A DNA stretch of 64,000 nucleotides from Limnoglobus roseus. GTDB lineage: Bacteria; Planctomycetota; Planctomycetia; Gemmatales; Gemmataceae. Every line of letters begins with the position of its first letter. Positions within the stretch are counted from its first letter, which is position 1. A program made the translations under genes and the position numbers. The notes under the pieces are model-generated. The model was not told where the DNA came from and ran no database searches. It saw only the letters and a list, made by a program, of their open reading frames with translations. Positions 36,158-44,976 of this stretch are shown here, in pieces. The DNA is taken from positions 5,518,001-5,582,000 of the forward strand of contig NZ_CP042425.1 of the NCBI RefSeq assembly GCF_008254045.1, in the 5' to 3' direction.

Positions 36158-37882
36158 GTGGCTCAATCTTTGACCGGGTGGACGCAGGACGAGGCGGTCG
36201 GCCACCCGCTGGAGAGCGTCTTCACCAGCGTCAGCGAGGAGGGTCACTTGCCCCTCGAAAGTCCCGCCGTCCGGGCCTTGCGGGCGGGCGTTGTGTCGGA
36301 AGGCCACTCCCTGCTGGTTGCGAAGGACGGGACGGAGCGTGTCGTTGAGGACAGTGCGGCCCCGATACGCAATGCGGCTGGCGAGGTCGGCGGGGTCGTT
36401 CTGGTCTTCCGGGATGTCACCCAGCGGAGGCAGCGAGAGAGAGCGGCGCACGCCGTTCTCGCCTATGCCGAGGGCATCATCGCCACCCTCCGGGAACCGT
36501 TCGTCGTCCTCGACCAGAGTTTCGTAGTACAGACCGCAAACGACGCTTTTTACAGGACGTTCCACGTTTCCAGGACGGAGACGGAAAAGCGTTCCTTCTT
36601 CGAGTTGGACAACGGCCAATGGGGCCATCCCCGCCTGCGGAAGGTACTCGACGAGATGTTGGCCGATCACAACGCCGTCGAAGACTTCGAGGTCGAACAT
36701 GCGTTTCCGACCATCGGCCAAAGGGTCGTGCTGCTCAACGCCCGGAGCATCCCGGCGCAAGAAAATGGCCCGGTCCTGATCCTGCTCGCCATCGAGGACG
36801 TGACCGACCGCAGGCGGGCCGAAACGTCTCGCCGGTTGGAGGATTCGGCCTGGAGGAAGTCGGAGGTTCAGTATCGGCGACTCTTCGAGAGTGCCAGGGA
36901 CGGCATCCTGATCCTCGACGAGACGACCGGGAGAATCATCGACGCCAACCCGTTCATGAGCGAGTTGCTGGGGTACGACCACTCCCACTTCCTGGGTAAG
37001 GAACTGTGGGAGATCGGCTTGTTCCACGACATCACGGCGAACCAGGCGGCGTTCCGGGAACTGCAAGCCAACGGGTACATCCGGTACGAACACTTGCCGC
37101 TCGAAACCCGTGATAAAAAGAGAGTGGATGTCGAGTTCGTCAGCAATTGCTACGAGGCGGATGGTCGCCGGGTGTTGCAGTGCAACATCCGGGATTGCAG
37201 CGACCGTTTCCGGTTGGAGCAGGCCGTCAAGGCGTCACTGGAGGAGAAGGAAGTCCTACTGAAAGAAGTTCATCATCGGGTGAAGAACAACCTGCAAGTG
37301 ATCTCCAGCCTCCTGCACTTGCAGTCCGAACACACACAGGACGAAGCGAGCATTCGGATATTTCGCAAGACCCAGGACCGGGTGCGGTCGATGGCCCTGG
37401 TCCACGAACGCCTTTACCGCTCCCACGACATCGCCCAGGTGGACTTCACGGATTACATCGAGAGCCTGGCGCATCACCTGTTCAAGTCGCAACAGACGGA
37501 CACCGACCGCATCAAACTGGCGGTTGACGTTCAAGGCGTCCGGTTGCCCATCGACGCCGCCGTTCCGGTCGGATTGCTCCTGAACGAATTGATCTCGAAC
37601 TGCTTGAAGCACGCCTTCGTGGGCCACGAGTCGGGGCATATTCGGATCGACCTGCGCCCGTTCAACGGCGGCGAATTTCTACTGAGCGTGAGCGACGATG
37701 GCGTCGGCCTGCCAGCGGCCATCGTGCCGCAGTCGGCGACGACCTTCGGGATGGAATTGATCGCCGACCTGGTGGACCAGCTTCACGGTCGGTTGCAAGT
37801 CAGCAGGGACGGGGGGACCACGTTTCGGATTTTGTTCCCCAAACGTAAAGCGAGTTCCGTCCAAAGAGAGGACCACCCATGA
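36158..37882 (+). CDS. PAS histidine kinase, HisKA_2 type; N-terminal frame disturbed
   Basis: 574 residues from GTG 36158, but the first PAS domain clearly begins earlier: the same frame upstream reads LSCIGDAVITTNATGHVTLL without a start codon, while ATG 36018 (after AGGTGAAGTGAGG) opens a different frame, MPSQQLPFDLTQEP. A frameshift near 36060-36075 would join them. Three PAS domains (to about 115, about 120-240, about 250-350) precede the HisKA_2 helix LLKEVHHRVKNNLQVISSLL (phospho-His near 372) and an ATPase domain with LLLNELISNCLKHAF and FGMELIADLVDQLHG. No receiver. The stop overlaps the next gene start (ATGA), so it should act with that receiver-kinase. Confidence 0.85.
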   Translation: MAQSLTGWTQDEAVGHPLESVFTSVSEEGHLPLESPAVRALRAGVVSEGHSLLVAKDGTERVVEDSAAPIRNAAGEVGGVVLVFRDVTQRRQRERAAHAVLAYAEGIIATLREPFVVLDQSFVVQTANDAFYRTFHVSRTETEKRSFFELDNGQWGHPRLRKVLDEMLADHNAVEDFEVEHAFPTIGQRVVLLNARSIPAQENGPVLILLAIEDVTDRRRAETSRRLEDSAWRKSEVQYRRLFESARDGILILDETTGRIIDANPFMSELLGYDHSHFLGKELWEIGLFHDITANQAAFRELQANGYIRYEHLPLETRDKKRVDVEFVSNCYEADGRRVLQCNIRDCSDRFRLEQAVKASLEEKEVLLKEVHHRVKNNLQVISSLLHLQSEHTQDEASIRIFRKTQDRVRSMALVHERLYRSHDIAQVDFTDYIESLAHHLFKSQQTDTDRIKLAVDVQGVRLPIDAAVPVGLLLNELISNCLKHAFVGHESGHIRIDLRPFNGGEFLLSVSDDGVGLPAAIVPQSATTFGMELIADLVDQLHGRLQVSRDGGTTFRILFPKRKASSVQREDHP

Positions 37883-39441
37883 TCGCCACGGCCCAACGGG
37901 AAGAGCGGCACGAAGTGCGTGTGCGGCCCGCCCGCATCCTGGTGGTCGAGGACGAACGCATCGTGGCGAGGAGCCTGCGGAGACAGTTGACCAATTTGAG
38001 TTACGAAGTCGTCGGGAGCGTGCCGTCCGGGGAGGAGTCCGTCCGGCTGTGTGACGTGACCCGCCCCGATCTGGTACTGATGGACATCCACCTGGAAGGG
38101 GCCGTGGACGGGGTGGAGGCGGCGGCAACTATCCGCAAGCGGTTCCGGCTCCCGGTGGTCTACCTGACGGCCTACTCGAACACGGAAATTCTCGACCGGG
38201 CGAAGCTGACCGAGCCGTTCGGGTACATCCTCAAGCCCTACGACGAGCGAGACCTACTCGTCGTCATCGAGACGGCCTTGCACAAGCACCTGATGGAGCG
38301 GCGGCAACAGCAGCGAGAGATGTGGGTCGCCGCCACGATCAAGAGTATCGGCGTGGCGGTGGTCGCCACGGACAACGGCGGTTGCGTCACCTACATGAAC
38401 CCCCTGGCAGAACGTCTGACCGGCTGGGCCGCAGACGACGCACTCGGTCAGCCTGTGGAAGGAGTCGTTCGGCTCGTTCAGGCGGATGTGCCGCAGCCCA
38501 TCCCATCTCTCCTTGCGCCGTCAGTGCCAGGTGACACGTCGAGTCGGCGCATGCGACTCATCGCCCGGAACAATTCCGAAACGGCGATTGAGAACTCCGT
38601 CGCACTCATCTCCGACGAGCAGGGCGTTGCTATGGGCAAAGTGGTGGTGTTTCGAGACGTGACCAGGCAAATGCACCAGGAGTACAAGGCGACACAGGCA
38701 GAGAAGGTCGAGGCCATCGGGCAATTGGCTGGGGGCGTGGCGCATGCGTTCAACAATCTGATGACAACGGTTCTCGGTTACAGCGAGATCATGCTTCAGG
38801 GGATGAAGCCGGACGACCCCTTCGTTGATAGCGCCAGGGAAATCCAACGGGCGGCGACTCGGACGGCGACACTGACCCAAAAGCTGATGGCATTCGGTCG
38901 GAAGTCGATCTTGACCGTGCGGCCCGTGGACCTCAACGCAGTGGTCAGCGGTCTGGCCCAAGTCCTCCGGAACATGCAGGGCGGTGTCCGACTCGATTTG
39001 CGTTTGGAACCGGGGCTTGGATCGGCGAAGGCCGATGCCGATCAGCTTGAGGAGGCTGTTCTGATCTTGGCCCGAAACGCTTGTGAGGCGATGCCGAACG
39101 GCGGGCAACTGAGCATCCAGACGGCGAACGTCGAACTCGGACAGGACTACGCCCTCGACCACCCGGAAGTCCGTCCCGGCCCCTACGCCCTTCTGACCGT
39201 TTCCGATACCGGAACGGGTATGGATCCGAATGCGGTTAGCCATCTGTTCGAGCCATTTTTTACACGGAAGGCGGGCGTCGGGGCCGGGTTGGGATTGGCG
39301 GCGATTTACGGCTTCGTCAAGCAGTGCGACGGCGACATCACCGTGGAGAGCGTGCTGCACGAGGGGACCACATTCCGTGTCTATCTGCCCAGGAACACCG
39401 GGCGGGCGGAAGCGAATGCGCCTGTTGAAGGGAAAGAATGA
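37879..39441 (+). CDS. Receiver-PAS-histidine kinase
   Basis: 520 residues. N-terminal receiver at about 18-130: ARILVVEDERIVARSL, acceptor LVLMDIHLEGAVDG (Asp near 68), FGYILKPYDERDL. A PAS domain at about 145-265 (GVAVVATDNGGCVTYMNPLA) is followed by HisKA with IGQLAGGVAHAFNNLMTTVL; the usual AHDFNN reads AHAFNN. The ATPase domain has ILARNACEAMPNGG, SDTGTGMDPNA and GAGLGLAAIYGFVKQ. The start overlaps the previous kinase's stop, implying translational coupling and phosphotransfer between the two. No output domain. Confidence 0.95.
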   Translation: MIATAQREERHEVRVRPARILVVEDERIVARSLRRQLTNLSYEVVGSVPSGEESVRLCDVTRPDLVLMDIHLEGAVDGVEAAATIRKRFRLPVVYLTAYSNTEILDRAKLTEPFGYILKPYDERDLLVVIETALHKHLMERRQQQREMWVAATIKSIGVAVVATDNGGCVTYMNPLAERLTGWAADDALGQPVEGVVRLVQADVPQPIPSLLAPSVPGDTSSRRMRLIARNNSETAIENSVALISDEQGVAMGKVVVFRDVTRQMHQEYKATQAEKVEAIGQLAGGVAHAFNNLMTTVLGYSEIMLQGMKPDDPFVDSAREIQRAATRTATLTQKLMAFGRKSILTVRPVDLNAVVSGLAQVLRNMQGGVRLDLRLEPGLGSAKADADQLEEAVLILARNACEAMPNGGQLSIQTANVELGQDYALDHPEVRPGPYALLTVSDTGTGMDPNAVSHLFEPFFTRKAGVGAGLGLAAIYGFVKQCDGDITVESVLHEGTTFRVYLPRNTGRAEANAPVEGKE

Positions 39442-39670
39442 GCCTGTGCGCAATCTACTTCCCTCTCCGAAGTACATCCACGCCGGGGCGAATGATCGCT
39501 TCGCACGATGCACAGGCGTGAACGGTCGGCATTCGCAGCCGACTGCCCCCACGTGCAGAACAGCCGGTGGTTGGTAGTGAGCGCCACAACGGCTTCTGCG
39601 TAGGCAGAGTGGTTTCGACCGGGAGTATTCCGGGCAGATCATCTCCCTCTTGGGAGCCGGGGGGTGCGTA
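39442..39670. other. Intergenic region before the LOV kinase
   Basis: 229 bases without an ORF of coding character. It presumably holds the promoter of the kinase at 39671. No hairpin with a T-run after the preceding stop. Nothing else recognised. Confidence 0.35.
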
Positions 39671-42600
39671 ATGACCGAACTTGAACCGAACAGTGGCGAG
39701 GCGACAGAGGGCGAACTCTTCCGCCTCCTCGTCGAAAACGTCAAGGATTACGCCATCTTCGTGACGGACCCGGAGGGCCGGGTGTGTAGCTGGAATCCTG
39801 GGGCGGAACGACTCCTGGGCTACTCGGCGAGCGAGATCATCGGACAACCCACCGCCCTTTTCTCGACCCCCGAAAGCAACAACGAACAGGTGACCCAGCG
39901 GGAGATGGACAGGGCAGCGGAGACGGGCCGGGGCGAGGACGAACGCTGGCACGTCCGCAAGGACGGCAGCCGGTTCTGGTCGGGCGGGACCATCTCCCCC
40001 TTGTGGGACGAGGGGCATCGGCTTCGGGGCTTCGCCAGGATCATGCGGGACCGCACGGCCCAAAAGCACAGCGACGACGCCCTGAAGGACGCCTTGGCCT
40101 CCGCCGAGAGAGTCGAGCAGGATCGGCGTGAAGTGGAAACCCGCTTCACGTCCCTGGTCAAGCACGTCAAGGACCACACCATCTTCACGATGGACCTCGG
40201 CGGGGGCATCACCAGTTGGAACGAAGCCGCCGAGCGGACCCTGGGTTACTCCGAGTCCGAAATCCTCGGCCAGCCGTTCTCAGTCATTTTCACCCCCGAA
40301 GACATTCGGGACGGGGTGCCGGAGCGAGAAATCCACATTGCGGGGGAGACGGGCCAGGCCGACAACGTGCGCTGGCATCTCCGCAAGGGCGGCGTGCGGT
40401 TTTGGGCCGATGGCATCGTGACTCCATTGCAGGACGCCAGCGGGCGGCATACCGGCTACTCCAAAATCATGCGGGACATGACCGAACAGAAGCGAATGGA
40501 GGAAGAACTCCTGCGGGCGCACGAGGGGGTGGAAACCCAGGTACGGGAACAGACAATCGAGTTGAGGACGGCAAACGATGATCTGCGGGCGGCATCCGTC
40601 GCACAGTCGGTGCAGGAGGGGTTACGGGCGAAAAGCGAGGCACAGTTCCGAGAACTGACGGCGCACCTGCACCAAAGTCTCTGGATGTTCGACGCCCTGG
40701 AAGCCCGTGTCCTGTACGTCAGCCCCGGCTACGAGAAAATATGGGGTCGCTCGTGTCAAAGCCTCCTCGACAACCCCGGCTCCTTCATGGAAGGTATTCA
40801 TCCTCTGGATCAGGAGATGATGACCCGTGAAAGTTCCGTCATGTACCGGACGGGCCACATCGACACGGAGTGCCGTGTCCTGCGCCCCGACGGGTCCGTG
40901 CGGCGGGTCTGGATCAGGGGGTATCCGATCACGGAATCGGGCCGGATCGTGCGGATCGTGGGTGTCGTGGAGGACGTGACCGAGAAGCGGCAATTGACCG
41001 AGCAGCGGGACGCAGTGCTTACCCGGCTGCAACTTCACATCGAGCGGATGCCCCTGGCCTACTTACTGGCCGGGCCGGACATGCGTTATTCGGCCTGGAA
41101 TCCGGCGGCGGAGCGGATGTTCGGGTTCACCGAGGCGGAAGTGCTGGGCAAGCACCCGTTCGAGGTCATCGTCCCGCCGCTCTCACAAGCCGCCGTGGGC
41201 AAAGTCTTCGAGCGGCTCAAGGCGGGGGACATGGACGCCCACGGGGAATGCGAAAACAAAACGAAAGACGGGCGGGTGATTACCTGCGACTGGTCCAATA
41301 CGCCATTGCTGGGCGAGAACGGCGAATTCATTGGCTGCATCTCGCTGGCTCAGGACATCACTTCCCGTCGTGAGGGGGAGAAGACGCTGCGACTGCGGGA
41401 CCGTGCCATCCAAGCCGTGTCTCAGGGCATCCTGATTACCGATCCGAACCTACCCGACAACCCGATCATCTATGCCAGCCACGGATTCGAGCGCATCACG
41501 GGATACCGGGCCGATGAGGTTTTGGGGAGGAATTGCCGACTGCTCCAGGGCCAGGAGACGGAGCCTGATGCGGTCGCCACCGTCCGGTCGGCAATTCGGG
41601 ACGGGCGGGAATGTTCGGTGGAACTGCTCAACTACCGGAAGGACGGGACGAAGTTCTGGAATGCCCTGTTCGTGACCCCCGTTCGGGACGACGACGGTAG
41701 ACTCGCCCACTTCGTCGGCGTGCAGGCCGACGTGACGGGTCGCCGGGTTTTGGAGCAGGCGTTCCACCAGTCGCAGAAGATGGAAGCGGTCGGCCAACTT
41801 GCGGGCGGGGTGGCTCACGACTTCAACAACCTGCTGACCATCATCTCCGGCTACAGCGACATCTTGCTCTCGACTTTGGGAGCGAGCGACCCGGTGCGAG
41901 AGTCCGTCAAGGCCATCAGCGAGGCCGGGGGACGGGCAGCCTCGCTCACCCGCCAGTTGCTCGCCTTCAGCCGCCAGACGGTATTGGAGCCGAAGGTATT
42001 GGAACTGAATGCGGTCTTACGGGAAACGGAGAAGATGCTGCGGCGACTCATTGGCGAGGACATTCTGTTGACCGCAGTTCTCGACCCGCACATCAGCCGG
42101 GTCAAGGTCGATCCCGGCCAACTGGACCAAATCCTGATGAATCTCTCGGTCAACGCCCGTGACGCCATGCCCAGGGGCGGGAAGTTGACTCTCGAAACCC
42201 GGAACGTGGACTTGGACGGGCAGTACGCCCAATCGCACGTTGAAGCCGAGGGGGGCCGGTACGTCATGCTGGCCGTGACCGATTCCGGCAGCGGCATGAC
42301 CCCTGAAGTCATGGCACACATCTTCGAGCCGTTCTTCACGACCAAGGGCGTGGGCAAGGGGACCGGCCTGGGACTGTCTGTGGTCCACGGCATCGTTAAG
42401 CAGAGTGGCGGTCGCATCGAGGTCTACAGCGAACCCGGCTTGGGAACCACCTTCAAAATCTATTTCCCGGCGATCAAGGAGTTGGCCGACAGTGCCAAGG
42501 AAAGTGCCGAAAAGGGTGACATGCGGGGGACCGAAACGATTCTGCTCGTCAAGGACGAGGACGGAGTTCGTGGTTTGGCTTTGCTGGTCTTGCAGACCTA

Positions 42601-42898
42601 CGGCTACAACGTGCTGGCGGCGAGCGACGGCAGGAGGGCGCTGCGGGCGATTGAGAACCACCAGGGGTCTATCGACCTGTTGGTGACGGACGTAGTGATG
42701 CCGGGCATGGGAGGCGGAGAATTGGCCGAAGCCGTGAAAAAGCAGTTCCCGCACATGAAGGTGCTTTTCTCCAGCGGTTACACGGACGACTCAGCAGTGA
42801 GGCAGGGCATTCTGGAAGCGGAAGTCGCCTTCCTTCAGAAGCCGTACTCGCCGCAATCGTTGGCGAGGAAGGTGCGACAAATTCTGGACAAGAAGTAG
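39671..42898 (+). CDS. Hybrid histidine kinase with four PAS domains and a LOV blue-light domain, plus REC
   Basis: 1,075 residues from ATG 39671. PAS1-4 fill about 20-570 (for example DYAIFVTDPEGRVCSWNPGA, HTIFTMDLGGGITSWNEAAE). The fifth, about 575-690, is a LOV domain: IIYASHGFERITGY, GRNCRLLQGQ (flavin-adduct Cys near 621), LLNYRKDGTKFWNALFVTPV and FVGVQADVT, with the FMN-contacting Asn, Asn and Gln all present. HisKA carries GQLAGGVAHDFNNLLTIISG (phospho-His near 715); ATPase boxes are NLSVNARDAMPRGG, DSGSGMTPEV and GTGLGLSVVHGIVKQ. The C-terminal receiver has the acceptor LLVTDVVMPGMGG (near 1005) but its opening reads LVKDEDGVR, with Lys for the usual first acidic residue. No DNA-binding output. 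Confidence 0.93.
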   Translation: MTELEPNSGEATEGELFRLLVENVKDYAIFVTDPEGRVCSWNPGAERLLGYSASEIIGQPTALFSTPESNNEQVTQREMDRAAETGRGEDERWHVRKDGSRFWSGGTISPLWDEGHRLRGFARIMRDRTAQKHSDDALKDALASAERVEQDRREVETRFTSLVKHVKDHTIFTMDLGGGITSWNEAAERTLGYSESEILGQPFSVIFTPEDIRDGVPEREIHIAGETGQADNVRWHLRKGGVRFWADGIVTPLQDASGRHTGYSKIMRDMTEQKRMEEELLRAHEGVETQVREQTIELRTANDDLRAASVAQSVQEGLRAKSEAQFRELTAHLHQSLWMFDALEARVLYVSPGYEKIWGRSCQSLLDNPGSFMEGIHPLDQEMMTRESSVMYRTGHIDTECRVLRPDGSVRRVWIRGYPITESGRIVRIVGVVEDVTEKRQLTEQRDAVLTRLQLHIERMPLAYLLAGPDMRYSAWNPAAERMFGFTEAEVLGKHPFEVIVPPLSQAAVGKVFERLKAGDMDAHGECENKTKDGRVITCDWSNTPLLGENGEFIGCISLAQDITSRREGEKTLRLRDRAIQAVSQGILITDPNLPDNPIIYASHGFERITGYRADEVLGRNCRLLQGQETEPDAVATVRSAIRDGRECSVELLNYRKDGTKFWNALFVTPVRDDDGRLAHFVGVQADVTGRRVLEQAFHQSQKMEAVGQLAGGVAHDFNNLLTIISGYSDILLSTLGASDPVRESVKAISEAGGRAASLTRQLLAFSRQTVLEPKVLELNAVLRETEKMLRRLIGEDILLTAVLDPHISRVKVDPGQLDQILMNLSVNARDAMPRGGKLTLETRNVDLDGQYAQSHVEAEGGRYVMLAVTDSGSGMTPEVMAHIFEPFFTTKGVGKGTGLGLSVVHGIVKQSGGRIEVYSEPGLGTTFKIYFPAIKELADSAKESAEKGDMRGTETILLVKDEDGVRGLALLVLQTYGYNVLAASDGRRALRAIENHQGSIDLLVTDVVMPGMGGGELAEAVKKQFPHMKVLFSSGYTDDSAVRQGILEAEVAFLQKPYSPQSLARKVRQILDKK

Positions 42899-42969
42899 CG
42901 ACTTATTTGGCGGTGGATTGCCGAACAGTTCAAAAATGGCACGCTGACAGCGGAATGTTACCAACTGGC

Positions 42970-43014
42970 AATCACGCTGCCCGCAACCGCTCCCTTTGCT
43001 GCGGCGATTTGGAC
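42970..43014 (-). pseudogene. EamA transporter internal scar
   Basis: The minus strand encodes VQIAAAKGAVAGSV. The intact EamA transporter at 44977-46047 contains VQIAAAKGVVAGGV at the equivalent spot. The piece is only 14-15 codons and ends in a stop at 42958-42960 after a few unrelated codons. It is the shortest scar in the region, so chance cannot be fully excluded, but 12 of 14 residues agree. Confidence 0.5.
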
Positions 43015-43121
43015 GGATTCCTCCCTCCCGATGGTCGGTGTGCCGTTACATCGTGCCCCTGGGCCTGCGGTGATGCGATCCGGGAGCGGAGTGGTCCGGC
43101 ATTCTAACCCACGGCGGCGGG

Positions 43122-43643
43122 TCACGGCACTTCGGAGCGGGAATTCGGCGGCTCGTCGCACGGGGCGTGCGGGGACACGTTCGCAGTCCGTTCGGGTTCC
43201 GCCCGGAGGCCGATCAGGATCGTCGTCTCCAGCTTCGCCGGGTCGTCGCAGTGGTGGCCGTACACTTCCAGCGACGGCGAGTCGATGACCTCGCCACGGG
43301 CCGCAAGCTCGGCCTTCAACTCCGTCCACTTTTGGGGCAACGCTTGGTAAGGCCCGACGTGGACGTGCCTCATGTACCGCTGCAACTCGAACTCCAGCGG
43401 CTCCAGCGCAGCGGGCGTTGGAACCGGCTGTGGGGTTCGGAGTTCGACCCCGACGAACATCTTGTTTTCGGGCAGGTACACCCAATGGTTGATGCCGGTG
43501 GTCGGAACCCCGGCCCCTTTGACGACCCGCCACATCTCGTTCATCAGGCGGAAGCCGACCTCGCCGTACCGCCCGTCCTCGACCACGCCCCCGATGCCGT
43601 GCAGGTGGAACCGGATCGGCTCCTCGACGATCTCGACGGTCAT
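43122..43643 (-). CDS. GyrI-like effector-binding domain protein
   Basis: 173 residues from ATG 43643 (MTVEIVEEPIRFHLHG), supported by GAGGG eight to twelve bases upstream; an in-frame ATG at 43712 would add a charged extension. The core matches AraC-type effector-binding/GyrI-like proteins: VVEDGRYGEVGFRLMNEMWR, GINHWVYLPENKMFVGVELR, YMRHVHVGPYQALPQKWTEL and LEVYGHHCDDPAKLETTILI. Such proteins bind small hydrophobic ligands or gyrase. No DNA-binding domain, so a stand-alone binder. The C-terminal 15 residues look non-conserved. First gene of a leftward cluster's end. Confidence 0.8.
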   Translation of the reverse strand: MTVEIVEEPIRFHLHGIGGVVEDGRYGEVGFRLMNEMWRVVKGAGVPTTGINHWVYLPENKMFVGVELRTPQPVPTPAALEPLEFELQRYMRHVHVGPYQALPQKWTELKAELAARGEVIDSPSLEVYGHHCDDPAKLETTILIGLRAEPERTANVSPHAPCDEPPNSRSEVP

Positions 43644-43701
43644 TTCGCTGCCCTCGGTCTGCGTGAGTTCTGCGCCTGCTTCTTCCGCTTCGCCGCCGCC
43701 G

Positions 43702-44127
43702 TCATGCCGCATCGGTCTTTCGTCCTTCACCCGTGTCCGCATTCACGAACGGGTCGATGCCGCACGACACCAGGACGAGCGACATGAGCATCGCCAGCAG
43801 CACGGCGGCGACGATGCCGCAGACGACTCCGAGCAGACCGCCGAGAACTGCGCCGATCCACCCGTGGAGTTGCCAGCCCTGATACGCACCCTCGAACAGC
43901 CCGCCCGTCACCCCCATCACCGCCCACGACGAGATCAGCGGGACGCCGACGAGTCCACCGGCGACGCTCCCGGCGACAAAGCCGACGAGCAGGTAAAGCA
44001 AAAATCCCGGCCACTCGAAGTTGTGAAACGACCAGACCACGATCCCGCTAAATGCCGTCAGGATCACCGGGGCGACGGGCCGGAACAGTTCCAGAAGCCG
44101 GTACGTTTCCGGTTTTTGGTCGGTCAT
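43702..44127 (-). CDS. Small membrane protein, Gly/Ala-rich helices
   Basis: 141 residues from ATG 44127 (MTDQKPETYRLLELF), with GGAG and GGAAAG just upstream; a GTG at 44136 is the alternative. Four hydrophobic segments: VAPVILTAFSGIVVWSF, PGFLLYLLVGFVAGSVAGGL, SSWAVMGVTGGLFEGAY and GGLLGVVCGIVAAVLLAMLM. The soluble tail is short and charged. It resembles DUF5518-like membrane proteins but I am not certain. It sits between cupin and GyrI-like genes on the same strand, with tight spacing, so an operon is likely. Confidence 0.7.
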   Translation of the reverse strand: MTDQKPETYRLLELFRPVAPVILTAFSGIVVWSFHNFEWPGFLLYLLVGFVAGSVAGGLVGVPLISSWAVMGVTGGLFEGAYQGWQLHGWIGAVLGGLLGVVCGIVAAVLLAMLMSLVLVSCGIDPFVNADTGEGRKTDAA

Positions 44128-44142
44128 GCTTTCCACTCCCGT

Positions 44143-44616
44143 TCAATGCCCCGGCGACCTGATCTCGATGCCGTACTTCGGCGCAGCCGCCGCCATCTTC
44201 TCGATCTCGGCCTTCGTGGGCGGGGCGGCGGTCGTCGCTCCCTGGGCGACCGGCACGCCGACCTCGAAGAACATCTGCTCCAGACCAGCAGCGGCGACGG
44301 AGATCAGCATCTTGGCCGGGCGGTCGCTCTCGTTCTTGAAGCTGTGCGGCGTCCCGACCGGCATGTTGACGAACACCCCCGCCGTCGCCACCACCTTCTC
44401 GTCACCGATGAAGACCGTGACTTCGCCGTCGAGGACGTAAAAGCCTTCCTCCTCCCGGCTGTGGACGTGCGGGGGCGGACCGCCGCCCGGAGGCACAAGG
44501 GCTTCCCACAGGGCGTACTTGCCGTTGGTATCGTCGCCCGTCGCCAGGAAGCGGTACACGTCGCCGACGACGGCGACGGTGCGGCCCTCGGCGGGGGTTC
44601 GGATGGTCGGACTCAT
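44143..44616 (-). CDS. Cupin-domain protein
   Basis: 157 residues. A single cupin barrel: motif 1 GGGPPPHVHSREEEGFYVLDG gives the metal ligands His, His and Glu (quoted in part as PPHVHSREEEGFYVLDG), motif 2 ends with NMPVGTPHSFKNES with the last His. Soluble. C-terminal extension (about 115-157) is Ala-rich helical. Substrate unknown: cupins of this form are often sugar- or polyketide-modifying or simple metal-binding proteins. Sixteen bases separate it from the membrane-protein gene downstream. Confidence 0.85.
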   Translation of the reverse strand: MSPTIRTPAEGRTVAVVGDVYRFLATGDDTNGKYALWEALVPPGGGPPPHVHSREEEGFYVLDGEVTVFIGDEKVVATAGVFVNMPVGTPHSFKNESDRPAKMLISVAAAGLEQMFFEVGVPVAQGATTAAPPTKAEIEKMAAAAPKYGIEIRSPGH

Positions 44617-44619
44617 AGC

Positions 44620-44964
44620 CTACTCGTCCTTTCGTTTCGCAGGCAACGTCGTGACGAAGTTCACCGCCCGCCGAATCCAGTCATTCAACTCGTCGTCGCC
44701 CCCGACCCCTTCGATGCCGACGACGACCCACCCCGCCATCGTACCCCGACCCGTGATCTCGAATGCGGTGGCGTGCGGTTCCGACAGCGCCCACTGGCCC
44801 TCCTCCGGGCCGAGCCGGACGAGGAGCGAATCCTTGCGGACGGCGACGAGCAGGTGGCCGTTCAGCAGGAACCCGACCCCGCCGAACATCCTCTTCTCCT
44901 CGACGTTCTTCCTCCGGGCCAGCACGACACGGGTGCGGCGGGCCAGGGTTTCGCTGAATGCCAT
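44620..44964 (-). CDS. TfoX/Sxy N-terminal domain protein
   Basis: 114 residues, ATG start. The TfoX_N signature is present: KRMFGGVGFLLNGHLLVAVR followed by DSLLVRLGPEE. Only the N-terminal domain exists; full-length Sxy competence regulators have a second domain. Stand-alone versions are common and uncharacterised. The stop lies three bases before the cupin start, so the two are co-translated or co-transcribed. Confidence 0.85.
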   Translation of the reverse strand: MAFSETLARRTRVVLARRKNVEEKRMFGGVGFLLNGHLLVAVRKDSLLVRLGPEEGQWALSEPHATAFEITGRGTMAGWVVVGIEGVGGDDELNDWIRRAVNFVTTLPAKRKDE

Positions 44965-44976
44965 CGTGTCTCCCGA

